Shown here: piece after piece, positions 20,070-31,293 of the stretch
Position numbering within the stretch: position 1 is the first letter of the stretch
Layout of the letters: each line of letters starts with the position of its first letter
NCBI GenBank assembly: GCA_963763885.1
Contig: CAVXQD010000007.1
Span: 310,001 to 374,000, forward strand
DNA length: 64,000 bases
Source of the DNA: JANNBN01 sp963763885
Lineage (GTDB): Bacteria > Actinomycetota > Acidimicrobiia > Acidimicrobiales > JANYDT01
Direction: 5' to 3'
The notes under the pieces: model-generated
Databases searched by the model: none
The model's input: only the letters and a program-made list of their open reading frames with translations
Told to the model about the DNA's origin: nothing
Made by a program: the position numbers and the translations under genes

Positions 20070-23000
20070 CTACGGCCACGCCAGTGGCGCCGAGGAGGTG
20101 CCGTTAATAGTCACTGTGACCGTACCCGGGGTGAGCGCAAATGCTGCAGCACACGTTGGCGAACCAGTGACGGTGTGTGTGAAGTTGCCGTTGGCATCGG
20201 CAACCCGTCGCGATGCACACCCGCTGCCGACAGCGTTCAAATCGACTGTGCCACTGGCCGAGTGAGCGAACAGAGCGCTGGTCATCGTTTCACCCGGAGT
20301 GAATCCAGAAACACTCCAATTGATGTAGTAGCAAGTCCCGCTTCCACCGATAGTGCAAGGCGTTGTGAAGCCAGAGCGAGAAATCGTGACGATCCTCGGG
20401 GGAGGTGGATTCGTTGTGCTGAATCCAATAGGCCCACTCAAGCGCGAGATGCCGTCTCGTGTGGTGCGAACTGACACTTGGTACGCCGTTCCTGGTGCAA
20501 GACGATTCGCAAAACTGATCGAACCACACCCGCCGGACTGTTCTCCACCATTCCAGACAAGTGTGCACGTGGCTCCAGTTCCATCACTATCGAGTGCGAA
20601 ATTCACGACGGCATCGGCTTGACCCACGCTTGCGACTGACAGGTTGATTGGGTTCGGTGGTGGCCATTTGGTCACAGCGCTGGCAACAACGCTTTCGCGA
20701 GTCTGGCCGTCGGCACCAGGAACCCGAATTGAGAAGTTGTACGTTGTTCTTGGCGCAAGCCCCGACGCCGTAATGGCCGAACACGCTCCGGTCACCTGCG
20801 ATGCTCCACCAACGAGGGTGCATTGTGCACCCGCCGCAACGTCTCCAGTAACGCTGAAGGTGACACTTGCGCTGTTTTCTGTGGTGGTGACTCCGGCGAT
20901 GGTCGCCGTAGCCGGAATCCAGTACTCCACCGACGCACCCAGCGACGCTGAGCCTCCGGCGTAAGCGGCTGTCGGGATTGGGGCGAGCGTGACTGCCGCC
21001 GTCCCAGAAGCAGTGCCAGACCCAGCGGCGCCCGTAACGCTGAATCTGCGCCAAGTTGGGCCACCAGACACGGGGGTCACGGTGAGCGTGCATTCCGGGT
21101 CTCTGCTTGCGGTAGCGCTCAGGTTTCCTGCTAGGCCTGCGTTTGTGGTGGTCTCGATTGGACTTGAGTGCAAGCTCGGACAGCGGAATGCCCACCGCAA
21201 CGCAGAGCCCGGTGCCGCCGTACCGGCAGCAACGGTAGTTGTGAGGCTGAAGCTCACGTTGAGGGGCGTAAAGGAAACTTGCCCGGACCCTGCCGCAGAC
21301 TGCCCGATCGCATTTGCCGCTATTACGGTGATCGTACAGTTGGCGAAAACCGTACGATCGAAAACCTTCCCAGCAGAATCTGCCGGGGTGGCGTCAACAC
21401 CAGCGATTCCACACCCTGAAACCGTGTATTTGGAGATTGGATAACCCCCGTTATCTGCAGGTGCTGTCCACGCCACACGCACCTTTTTGTCCGTATTGGG
21501 TTCCGCTACGACCGACACAGCCGTGGGTGAACCTGGTTTGGAACCAGGGGTTACAGCGTCACTGGCGGCGCTCGGAGTGCTGTTCCGGTCGTCAACAACC
21601 GCGACAACGGTGAACTGGTAGGCGGTCCCGTTGGTGAGCCCTTGCCACACGTAGTTCGGGGAGGCCCGTCCACAGTTTTGGCGGTCGATCCATTCGACAC
21701 GATGTAGTCATCCGGCGTAACGCCCCCAGGAGTCGGCCAAGAGAGGGCAACTTCTTTGTCCCCACGCACTCCAACTGGTTTTCCGGGCGCTGCAGGAGCA
21801 TCCCGTGCGACAATCTGGGTGGTCGTCTCGGGCCCAGCCCCAAGTTCGTTATGCGCGCTAATCCTGCAGTTCTTACCTGCGGGAGAAGGACGGGATGGAG
21901 CCGTAATTGTCTTGCTCGTTTCCGAAGGCGCAGCCGTCACAGGGGACCCAACGTCGCACGCAATTTGGTAGGTCAGAACAGGTGAACCGTTCGGGTCTGC
22001 AGCCGACCACGTGATTGCGATTTGACCTGCACCATTGTGCCGGGCCGCAAAGGATGCAATAGCTTGCGGTTTCCCAGCTGGAGTAACCGCTGCAGTGGTT
22101 GCCGGGTCGCTCCGCACTCCGTTGGTTACGGTAAAAATCGAGAACGTTACGGGCGTTCCATTTGCCAGACCTTGCATCGTTAGGGTGAGCTCGGTCGGCC
22201 CAGCTTGCTGTCGTTGACCGGTGGAAGCAACGACTTCATAGCCATCGACATCATCATCGCCATGCTGCCAAACAACCACAGCGCTCTTATCGCCTCGTTG
22301 TGCTGCCACATTGGACGGCGCATCGGGTTTTCTTCCGGCCGACCTGCCGATCGTGATCACCGCAGGCTCGCTGGAGCCAACGGCGTTCTTCGCCGTCACC
22401 CGGCAGTTCTTGTTATTTCCGTTGGCGAGCAGAATCTCGGCGCGAGTTTGAGTGCCGCCAACAGTTACCTCCGCTGCACCGTCGCAGGCCACGATTACCG
22501 CCTCGATTGGTGCGCCGTTGTCAGAACCAAGCTCCCAAGTGACCGTCACCTTGCCCTTCGCCGAGACAGCGCCGGCGGCGTTCCTAGGCGATTCGGGGAC
22601 ATCGACGATGGTTACCAATCCGGACCATTCGCTCCAGTCGCTCTGGACGCCGTTTTGGACCGCCCGAACCCGAGCACGGTAAGCCTTCCCGGCAGAGAGC
22701 CCAGTCGCCGTAAACGACGGGTCTGTCGTCTGCTGTTGGACACTGCCTTCGACCTCGATGATGTACGCCGTCGAACTAGCGACCGGTTCCCACCGAAAAC
22801 GAATTGTGTTCCCGTCGACCTGGCCGACTGGCGGTGTGGGCCGCTGGGGCTTGGGAAGAACCGAAGATCGGGGACCCCCTTCTTGCTGAATCGTGGTTGT
22901 CTGTTGCCCACCAGCGGTTGGCCGGACGGTAGTTCTCGGAGCGTCCTCTCTCACGGTTGCCGGCACAGTCGGAACTCCGGTGTCGACCCGGATCACAATT

Positions 23001-26000
23001 ACTCCAGTTCCCATGTTGTTCGCTGGATCCGTAGCTGTATACGTGAGTCGAACCTCTCCTGAAGCGCCGCTTGCCGGGCGAAACAAAACCATCGATCCGT
23101 CGGTCGATGTGCCGCCGAATGGCGTAGCTGATACCGATCGAACCGTGAGTGCCAGACCTTCCGGGTCGGAGTCGTTGGCCAGAACAGGAATACGGATCTC
23201 TTCGCCGCGAGTCGACGCAAAATCATCAACTACCTGTGGCGCCCTATCAGCGGATACCTTCACCTGAACAGCCCCGACGCTCTTCAAACCTTGTGCGTCT
23301 TGCACTGTGTATTGAAATGTGACTGATTGAGAAGGTGCAATCAGCTCGATTGTGCGTCCGTCAGACGCGACTGTTGCGGACGCGGATAGGACTACCCGAA
23401 GTTCGCTGGCGAGACCGTCCGGGTCATCGTCGTTTGCAAGGACGTCGATTCTCACGCGTTCGCCCGGGGAAAACGGACCGGCGAGATCGGGGCGCGCTAT
23501 GGGCGGTTGGCCAGAGCCCTTCGCAGCGTCAACTGTGAAGCGGGCGACAGCAGAGGCAGAAGCGAGGGAGGGGTCGGAAATCCGGTATCGAACTTCGATG
23601 GTTTGTTTAACTGTGACGGTCTTCGGGGGCACGAAGCGTACTTTCCCGGCTTCAAGTGTGGCTTCGCCGACTGTGGGGCGATCTAGCCCGGTAATCGTGA
23701 GCCGATCACCATCAGGGTCTGTGTCATTCGCGGAGACGTCCACCTTGACCCCACTCGTTCCGGCGCTGACGGCCGTTGGGCCGTCGTCGCGCGCTACCGG
23801 CGGCCGGTTTGCCGAAGCCGGCGGCAGAATGCCGACTTGGACCATGGAACTAGCGGACCCGCCATGGCCATCGTCAACCGAGTACGTGAACCTGTCCGTT
23901 CCCGCTGAGCCGCGTAACGGTTCATATATGATCTGCCCACTTACGACCTTCGCCGTACCCTGGGATGGCTGCCCCACAGAAGTAATTTCCAACAAGTCGC
24001 CTTCGTAGTCTGAATCGTTGGAAAGCACCGCTATGGGGTTGGGCTTACCAGTGTTTGCAACCGCGTTGTCCTGCATCGCTGAAGGTGGGGTATTGGTCCC
24101 TTGCGCGCCGATCACAGACAACACCACCTCGGCACTGGATCGTTGCCCATCCTGATCCTCGATGGTGTAGCCGAACTCAAAGCTGGCACCGGTTAAGAGG
24201 GAGGTGTTGGGTGCGATCACAACGGATCTGCCGTCGACTGCCAGACCAACCCCTGTCGGAGCGCGAATCAACGCCACGATTCGGACCGGACCTCCGTCCG
24301 GATCAACGTCATTCGCGAGCACTGGAACTATGCGTCCGATGCCGACTCTGACCGCGCCAATATCTCGTCGAGCGATCGGAGCTACTCCTGCACCCGAGGG
24401 CTTCGCACTCACGAGCACCGTACTGGTGACACGATTCAATCCGTCGCTGACGGTGTAGGCCAAAGCCACCGGGTTGAGGGGTGGCGATGAGATAGAAACC
24501 TCGAGCCGACGAGCGTCGATCGCTCGCACATCCACTCCAGAAGCACCATCCGCGCTCCACGATTGAACCGCCAAAACATCACCGTCTGGATCGATGTCGT
24601 TGGCCACGACGTCAATAACTTGGGGCTGACCGACGGCAACACTGACGCGGTCCGGAAGTGCTATCGGAGGCCGATTTGACGGGGCGCTCCTAACGTCGAT
24701 ACGGATTGAAGCCTGAGCGCTCAATTCCCCATCGCTCACCTCGTACGACAGCATCGCGATTCCGTCGCGGGTTGGAGAGACGCGAAGCCGTTGACCAACC
24801 TGTTCGACTCGGCCAACCCCGATATCCGCTTTGAACTTGGTGATCGTTAGACCCTCGCCTTCTGGGTCAATGTCATTGGCCAAAACTTCCAATTCAGTCG
24901 GTACCAGTCCAACAACGAACGAGTCCACGCGAGCAATAGGAGGCTGATTGACGCCTAGCGGAGTCACCTCGACCGTGATAGTTGCATCAGCTGTCGCTCC
25001 CTTCTCGTCCGAGGCGGTATAGGTGAGAGTCGCGGTCCCAGGCGAACGCGCAGTAAACGAAACGAACCCACCCGTTGTTGCAGCCACTTCGCCGTCAGAG
25101 CTACGAACGGACGTGAGTGTAATTGTGTCGCCGTCTGGATCCACGTCGTTGGCCAGTACTCCGACGAGTACGGGCCGACCGACTTGGGCTTTAGCAGAGT
25201 CGTTGGTTGGCACGGGAGGAGCGTTCCCGTCATCAGAGATCGTCACAGTTGCTTCTGCTGTACCCGAAAGGCCTGAGGGATCGCCTGCTACATATCCGAA
25301 ACGAAGGACTCCGCGAAACCCCGGCCGAGGAGTCACAATCACACCGGCACCGTTCGGCGCAATCGCAAAAGATGCCTGCGCTGGCGCGTTCAAAACATCA
25401 GTGACGCTTAAGACGTCGCCATCAGGATCCCGGTCGTTGGAAAGGACTTGAAGCAACGTCGAACGTTCTGGACGTGCCCGCAAATCTGGATCGTTGTTCA
25501 AGGTCGGCTTTCGATTGCGAGCCGACGATGTTTGTTCAGATTCGTCTCCTTCCGCCTGGGATGGATCTTTGCCGGTTCGCCTTCCATTGGCATTGTCGCC
25601 AGCGGTCACAGCGTCCTCTGGCGAAGTGGCCTTGAGAAGTTGGGCGTTGCCTTTTGCATCGAAAGTTGACCCAGCCGGAGAATCAAGGTCGTCTACATAA
25701 GGGCGCCCCCAAATCAGTCTGCCCTGCAGCCTGCTCCCGAGGGTGGGGCCTTCCCTCAATAACCCTGAACCCGCAAGAGCGACCGTACGCCCGGTCGACT
25801 CCGACGCGCCGACCACCAGCCCGTTCTCCGCCACAAGAGGCCGAATCGGTTGGACACCAACTCGAAGTTTGGTCATCGTCACGCTGCCGGATCGAAGATC
25901 AACCAACGCGTGGTCTCCATCGGGATTCGCCACGACCACGGATTCAGCCTGAGACGACGGCATTGCGAGGTGCCAATCGGGACTAGTCAACCTGAAGGTC

Positions 26001-26749
26001 CGTTGACGGGATCCGATCACAACGATCTGGCCCGTGCCACGCCTCAGGACAATTGGCGTTGCACCCACAACGCCTAGGTCAGCGTCGCCGCCGTCAGCAC
26101 CAGGGATCACTACCGAGTTCGTCAGGATCCCATTGGGGTCGAACGACGACAGTCGTCCGCTTCGCAATCGATAGACGTAAAAGGCACCATCGACTCCAGC
26201 TTCGACCGCTATCGGCTCCGTTCCAATTTCAGCGTCCCTTGCCGCCTTTGGTTGGGCAAGTGGCGTCAGCGAATCCAGGTCTTCGAGGCTGGCAAATTGT
26301 GCGAAACGTACAAACCTGACGTCTCCGGCCTTGGTGTCTGCGACGAAAAAGCCATTTTCGTTTGCGCGAACCACAGTTTCTGCCGCAGTCGGCAGTTTCA
26401 GCGATGTCTGCCGGGCCAGCCGACGGTCATCCACAACATGAAGCAAGCCGCTAAACCGATCGAGCACCACAACACCGGCACGAGACTGCTCAACCTCGAT
26501 AAGACCACGCTTTGGACCGAGTGTGATTGCGGCACCGGGCACGTCAAGATCTACTTTGACCTGACCGACCTCATTTCGAGATCCATCGGCCTGCCACACG
26601 CTGCCCGTGTTGAAAGCAGCACGTGTTGATCGAAATCCGTCTGCACGAGCAGCGACAACGGTGAACGCAGCGACGACAGACGTGACGACGACCAGGACGA
26701 TCGTTGACCGCAACCGGCGCAAGGTGGAAAAAAGCAAGTCCACATTCAT
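20070..26749 (-). CDS. Giant secreted/anchored propeller, Ig-like and Fn3 repeat protein, frameshifted
   Basis: About 2,225 residues. A membrane anchor or signal (STIVLVVVTSVVAAFTVVA) is followed by a beta-propeller-like region to about residue 400. Nine tandem bacterial Ig-like repeats then carry the VLANDxDPDGD calcium-loop signature. Several fibronectin type III domains follow, some with a conserved Cys pair (IACDV...GKNCRISAHNELG). The last ~400 residues are further Fn3/Ig-like modules. Homologous layouts accompany MoxR-DUF58-transglutaminase genes in actinobacteria. The frame changes near 21670; one added C gives GPPPNYVWQGL. Its ATG overlaps the transglutaminase-like gene. Likely a cell-surface adhesin or assembly scaffold. 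Confidence 0.8.
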
Positions 26750-28494
26750 GATTCGCCTCCCAGACGACGGGGTGACCTTTGCTGACTCAGGGTCCCGAGC
26801 GACATATCACAACGCAAACGACGCCAACGGGTTTGGTTCCCCCGAATGGCCGAACGCAATGAATCGACTGCAGCCCACACAGCGTCCGCGTCAATCGCAG
26901 TCGGTTCGACCGGATGAAACATCGCTCGTTCGACGTTTAGCGACAAGTCCATTACCGCCGTCCGATGCGGATCATCCTCAGAAAGGGACGCCGCCGTTTC
27001 TCGGAAGGTGCTCTTTGAGCCAGCCAATGTCCCGTGTTCCTCAAGGCGGTCCTGAAGCTCGTGCCATGCTCCTGCGATACGCAATCCAGGAGTGCGGAGG
27101 GATCGACGGCGTCGCCGACGTTGAGACTTGAGGCCGACCACAGCGGCGAGAGCAACTCCACAGATCAGCGTCGGGGCCAAGATCAAACCGACTCCGGCGA
27201 GGACGGCTGCCGGTAATTGAAGCCGAGACTTCGGCGAGCCGGTCGTGGCTTTAGGCTTCTTGTCTTCGCCAATCTGGGAGCCGGCTTGGTCTACCGGCTG
27301 AGGGATGGGGTCGAACTGAGGCGGAGGCGCATCGACTCGATCTTCGCTTTGCGCTGTTCGGGGCTGAGGTCGCCGTGACTTCGGTGGACTGACATCGACC
27401 TGCACCCATTGACCATCGGCGAACCGCACCTCGGCCCAGGCCCGGATGTCTCGCCCACGAATCTGTACAGTTTCAGACGAGGTTTTTGGCGGCTCAAACC
27501 CCACTACCACTCGAGAAGGCAACCGAACGGCACGAGCCAAAACCGCAAACGCAGCGGTGTACTGCTCTTCGTTACCCACCATCCTTGCTGGTTCAGCGAG
27601 AAGGTCGATGAGATCACCGTAGGTGTGCCCGGGCCGCGTGTTCAGACTGTAATAACCCGCTTGTAAAAGGGACCTAAGTTGGACGACTTTCTCACCATCG
27701 CTGGTTGCCCCCTCCACTGCCTCGAACCCTGCTTGCGTGATTTGATCTGGGACATCGCTCGGAAGGGAAAGATCGGCTCCGGTCGAAGCGTCAACCATTG
27801 CACCGGGCTCCACACTGTTAGCAGTGGGTACGTCGCGCCACGTGAGTTCATACTGTGTCTGTTCGCCCTCGCCCGTCGACCAAACCAACACATCTGTGGT
27901 CTCGTTGTGCCGGACCCGAGAACGTACAGAGGCGGGCATGGAAAGCCGCTCGCCTTTTCCGGCCATTGGTAGCCACGGATCTCGAAGCGTTACAAGACGG
28001 ACAGAAGTTCGACGAGTTGGACCTACAGCCGCATTGCGAGCACCAGCGTCTAGGCGCGCTCCAACATGTTCGAACTGACCTGAGGCTTCTTCGTCAGTAC
28101 CAACGGACCACACTCTCCCGTCATATGCATTGAGCGTCGCAAGACGCCAACGGGTGGGCAGATCCCCTGACGCTTCGAACAAGACCCGATCTTTCGCCTC
28201 CGGAGTCAGGTACTTTCGAAAATCAGCCAAAGGACTTGAAAGCACCGTTGGATCGAAGGGTGGCGTTCGATATTCACGCAATGTAAAACGTTCACGGGCG
28301 CTCACAAGCGGCAAAGATGGAGCAGCAACGGACGCAAGTACGATCACAATTCCGGTTTGAAGCAGTGTCCGGGAAACTAACCGCCACTCTCGTCGCCGTC
28401 CGAGCCGCAATTCAGTTCGACTCGTGAGCTTCTGACTCAGCCCGATATACAGCAGCGACGCACAGATGAATCCGACAGTTGCGGTTCGCAGCAC
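26746..28494 (-). CDS. Transglutaminase-like (TgpA-type) membrane protein, soluble part; catalytic Cys and His missing
   Basis: 582 residues from GTG 28494. Two hydrophobic segments lie near the start, an extracellular region follows, then a transglutaminase fold at about 270-375. The usual GDCEQ active-site motif reads GNEEQYTAAFAVLARAVRLP at 307, and the usual HAW reads RAW at 351; the Asp (WVQVDVSPP, D367) is kept. A C-terminal membrane helix (AVLAGVGLILAPTLICGVAL) and a cytosolic DUF4129-like tail complete it. It is probably a non-catalytic binding protein of the MoxR-DUF58 system. An in-frame TGA separates it from the preceding membrane half. Confidence 0.8.
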   Translation of the reverse strand: MLRTATVGFICASLLYIGLSQKLTSRTELRLGRRREWRLVSRTLLQTGIVIVLASVAAPSLPLVSARERFTLREYRTPPFDPTVLSSPLADFRKYLTPEAKDRVLFEASGDLPTRWRLATLNAYDGRVWSVGTDEEASGQFEHVGARLDAGARNAAVGPTRRTSVRLVTLRDPWLPMAGKGERLSMPASVRSRVRHNETTDVLVWSTGEGEQTQYELTWRDVPTANSVEPGAMVDASTGADLSLPSDVPDQITQAGFEAVEGATSDGEKVVQLRSLLQAGYYSLNTRPGHTYGDLIDLLAEPARMVGNEEQYTAAFAVLARAVRLPSRVVVGFEPPKTSSETVQIRGRDIRAWAEVRFADGQWVQVDVSPPKSRRPQPRTAQSEDRVDAPPPQFDPIPQPVDQAGSQIGEDKKPKATTGSPKSRLQLPAAVLAGVGLILAPTLICGVALAAVVGLKSQRRRRRRSLRTPGLRIAGAWHELQDRLEEHGTLAGSKSTFRETAASLSEDDPHRTAVMDLSLNVERAMFHPVEPTAIDADAVWAAVDSLRSAIRGNQTRWRRLRCDMSLGTLSQQRSPRRLGGES

Positions 28495-28503
28495 TGATTG
28501 ATC

Positions 28504-29019
28504 TCAAGGGCCAAACAGTAGCGCAGTTGTCAGGACAAACGCAGGCCCGACGAGGGCCGGTTGAGGCCACGAGCGGCGGACGAGCAACCAAGAAATGAGC
28601 AACCCAACCCAGACGCCGAATACTGGGACGACCAACAATTCCTGCGTTGACCGAGCCGGGATTGGTGAAGTCAGAAGGAGCGCTGGTCCGTTGATCAACG
28701 CTCCACCCAAACTAGCGATGGCACTCGGCAAAGGCAGCGCGAACCTCGCCTCAGGCAAAGAAATTAGGCCGGGAATGACCAGCGCGAACGCGAACGCGTG
28801 CCCGGCTAAAGCGAGCCAAGATCCAACTTTCAACCAATCAAACGCAACCGAAATTGTCAAACACGCCAAAACCGCCCCTAGAACGGGCGGAACGAAGAAA
28901 GACCAGGACTCATAAACCGGACGAAAAAAAACTGCGCTCAACAAGACGAGGAGTGCCAGTGCCCCACAATGAACGGCTCTTTGGCCAGACAACCGTGCTT
29001 TCAGAAAAGAAATGCTCAT
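28504..29019 (-). CDS. Membrane half of the TgpA-type protein
   Basis: 171 residues from ATG 29019, chosen because it overlaps the DUF58 stop as ATGA. It is nearly all membrane-spanning: five or so helices such as HCGALALLVLLSAVFF, VLGAVLACLTISVAF and PVFGVWVGLLISWLLV. In related loci this is the N-terminal half of one polypeptide with the transglutaminase domain. Here a TGA at 28506-28504 stops it after LLFGP, and the same frame re-opens at GTG 28494 four codons later. A single nonsense change (for example GGA to TGA) would explain the split. Confidence 0.7.
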   Translation of the reverse strand: MSISFLKARLSGQRAVHCGALALLVLLSAVFFRPVYESWSFFVPPVLGAVLACLTISVAFDWLKVGSWLALAGHAFAFALVIPGLISLPEARFALPLPSAIASLGGALINGPALLLTSPIPARSTQELLVVPVFGVWVGLLISWLLVRRSWPQPALVGPAFVLTTALLFGP

Positions 29020-30179
29020 GAACGAAGCACCGCCTCTCCCCAAATACCGGCCAACGCTTTCGCCGATGGGGTATCGATCACGATCACATTCCCGATGACG
29101 CTCATCGAAGATGACTCCACCCCGCTACGACAGCAGATGACGATCGCGGGCCTCCCGGGCGCTGCCATTCGTGTGCAGCCAACCATTTCGTTGGCATCGA
29201 CTGACCCAGTCACCACGACCACGCCTGTTGCCCCCAATGCACGACCCACCCCTCGAAAGACGTCAGCAGCAACGGAGTGCCCGGAAGTGGTCGCTACGGT
29301 CAGACGATCCATCACCGAGGAACCTTCATGGATGTAGGGCGAGTCAGCCTGCCCACCGATCTCAATGGAGCATTCGCCACCACTGGCCTCTATCGCTGCC
29401 GAAATTGAAGCACAAATCTCTACCGCATCTTCAAAAAGATTCGAGGGATAGCTCGACCCCCGTGTGTCCAGAACGAGCAGCTCATTGGTGATCTGAGTAT
29501 CAACGTAGTGGCGGACCATCAAACGGTTTGCCCGCGCCGAAGTTCGCCAGTGGATGTGACGCAGATCATCACCTCGCTGATACTCCCTTAAGGCATGAAA
29601 GGCCGCCGAGCCTCTTGGGGCAGAATCAGAGGTCGCACCATCACGCTCTTGAGACCATCCCGTTGTAGCAGAAACCAGTCGATGCACTCTGGGCTGGACC
29701 CACAGATTCATCGTCGACCCCTGCGTTTGTTCAACGCGAAACAATCGCAATGGATCCGTTCGAACTAACCTTATTGGCCCAACTTGAACAAGGCCGCGAT
29801 CGCGCCCAACCACATTGTACGGCTGCTCGAAATGATCTTGGGGAGCAATTGCAGGCAAGGCGATTCGGATGACTCTGTCGCCAATTCGGTCTTCTGCGAA
29901 CTGAGGACGGGCCGGGCGTCGCGAATCGTTTACAACCACCACGATTCCAACGGCCGTTGAGCCGACGGTGGTGCGTTCCGGGTGCAGCGTTCGCTGGACG
30001 GTCAAAGGCACCGGACGGGCGACAGCGAGGGCACCGATCGTGAGCATCGCGCAGCTTCCTACAGACATGATCACCAACTCCCCCCAGCCGAGCAATGCAC
30101 CCGCGAGGTAACCGAAGATACCTATTCCGGCGAATAGTCGTCCAAGCGGTGTGAGGTACGACGGGAGGCGACGCAGCAC
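29016..30179 (-). CDS. DUF58 domain protein
   Basis: 387 residues. Two N-terminal membrane helices (LFAGIGIFGYLAGALLGWG and ELVIMSVGSCAMLTIGAL) precede an extracytoplasmic-like beta region. The DUF58 signature follows near 200: FHALREYQRGDDLRHIHWRTSAR. A von Willebrand A-like domain then carries ELLVLDTRGSS. DUF58 proteins work with MoxR AAA ATPases in assembling or metallating partner proteins. The gene lies three bases after moxR and overlaps the following membrane gene, so the three are produced together. Confidence 0.85.
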   Translation of the reverse strand: MLRRLPSYLTPLGRLFAGIGIFGYLAGALLGWGELVIMSVGSCAMLTIGALAVARPVPLTVQRTLHPERTTVGSTAVGIVVVVNDSRRPARPQFAEDRIGDRVIRIALPAIAPQDHFEQPYNVVGRDRGLVQVGPIRLVRTDPLRLFRVEQTQGSTMNLWVQPRVHRLVSATTGWSQERDGATSDSAPRGSAAFHALREYQRGDDLRHIHWRTSARANRLMVRHYVDTQITNELLVLDTRGSSYPSNLFEDAVEICASISAAIEASGGECSIEIGGQADSPYIHEGSSVMDRLTVATTSGHSVAADVFRGVGRALGATGVVVVTGSVDANEMVGCTRMAAPGRPAIVICCRSGVESSSMSVIGNVIVIDTPSAKALAGIWGEAVLRS

Positions 30180-30182
30180 GGA

Positions 30183-31160
30183 CTAGTACCTGGTTGCCGG
30201 CGGGTCGATCTCGCGCAGAACTCTTTGAACGATGTCCGAGCCGACGGTTCCCCGATTTGCCGCGTCCGGGTTCAACCGAATCCGGTGGGCTAGTACTGGA
30301 CCGGCTATCGCCTTGACGTCGTCGGCGCTCACATAAGCCCGCCCCTTGGCAGCTGCGTGCACCCGGGCTGCACGTTGCACAGCGAGACTTGCCCGTGTGG
30401 ACGCTCCTAGCCTCACTTCGCTGAAATCTCGGGTTGATTGGCTTATCGCCACGATGTATCGCTGAATTGCGGACTCGACATGAATTCGTTCTGCCAGGCT
30501 AATCATCGTTCTGACCGTGTTACTCGAGGTCACGGCGCTAACTGCTACGGGCTCGGTATCGCTGCCGTGGCGCTTGAGTACATCCACCTCATCGGAGGCG
30601 TCGAGGTACCCGAGGGAAAGCTGCATGAGGAACCGATCAAGTTGAGCTTCGGGTAGCGGATAAGTGCCGGCAAACTCAATAGGGTTTTGCGTGGCCACCA
30701 CCATGAAAGGTCGCGGAACTGCATACGTTTTGCCATCGACTGTGACCTGTCGTTCCTCCATCACTTCGAGCAAGGCCGATTGGGTTTTGGGCGATCCACG
30801 GTTGATTTCATCACCGAGGACAAGATTCGCGAACACCGGACCGGGACGAAATTCGAACGACCCGGAACCCTGGTTGTAGATCGATCCACCTGTGATGTCA
30901 GCAGGCAGCAGATCTGGCGTGAACTGCACTCGCGCGAAGAGTCCCTCGATGCTCGAAGCAATCGTTTTTGCCAAAACAGTCTTCCCGCTGCCAGGGCGGT
31001 CTTCAAGTAGGAGATGTCCTTCGGCGAACAGGCACATTAGCGCAAGACGTACGGTTTCCGACTTTCCGACAATTACGGTTTCGACATTCTCGAAGAGAGA
31101 ATTGAACTCTCTCGCAAATAGTTGCGCCTGTTGATCTTCGTTTTGGTGAGAATTTGACAT
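30183..31160 (-). CDS. MoxR-family AAA+ ATPase
   Basis: 325 residues, cytosolic. Walker A is DRPGSGKT near residue 55, Walker B LVLGDEINRGSPKTQSALLE near 112, and the MoxR-specific VMEERQVTV and ATQNPIEFAGTYPLPEAQLDRF (sensor/arginine) motifs follow. MoxR ATPases act as chaperones that load or assemble DUF58/VWA partners. The start has AAAGGA about eight bases upstream. It begins a coupled set with DUF58 and the TgpA-type gene. A 133-base gap to the FHA-HTH gene may hold a promoter. Confidence 0.9.
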   Translation of the reverse strand: MSNSHQNEDQQAQLFAREFNSLFENVETVIVGKSETVRLALMCLFAEGHLLLEDRPGSGKTVLAKTIASSIEGLFARVQFTPDLLPADITGGSIYNQGSGSFEFRPGPVFANLVLGDEINRGSPKTQSALLEVMEERQVTVDGKTYAVPRPFMVVATQNPIEFAGTYPLPEAQLDRFLMQLSLGYLDASDEVDVLKRHGSDTEPVAVSAVTSSNTVRTMISLAERIHVESAIQRYIVAISQSTRDFSEVRLGASTRASLAVQRAARVHAAAKGRAYVSADDVKAIAGPVLAHRIRLNPDAANRGTVGSDIVQRVLREIDPPATRY

Positions 31161-31293
31161 TCAGATTCCTTTAAGACATGTCCGTCGGCGAATTCGATTC
31201 ACAGTTGCGCAGAGACATTTTCCAGTTGGGTTAGACCTCGGCATTCGCCGCCATCGGCTCGAAATACAGTTACCCATGTGTCGGGCGAACGCA

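Noticed and set aside
22205..23062. Plus-strand frame of 285 codons inside the giant surface protein gene
   Set aside because: Antisense to Fn3 and Ig-like repeats that read cleanly on the minus strand.
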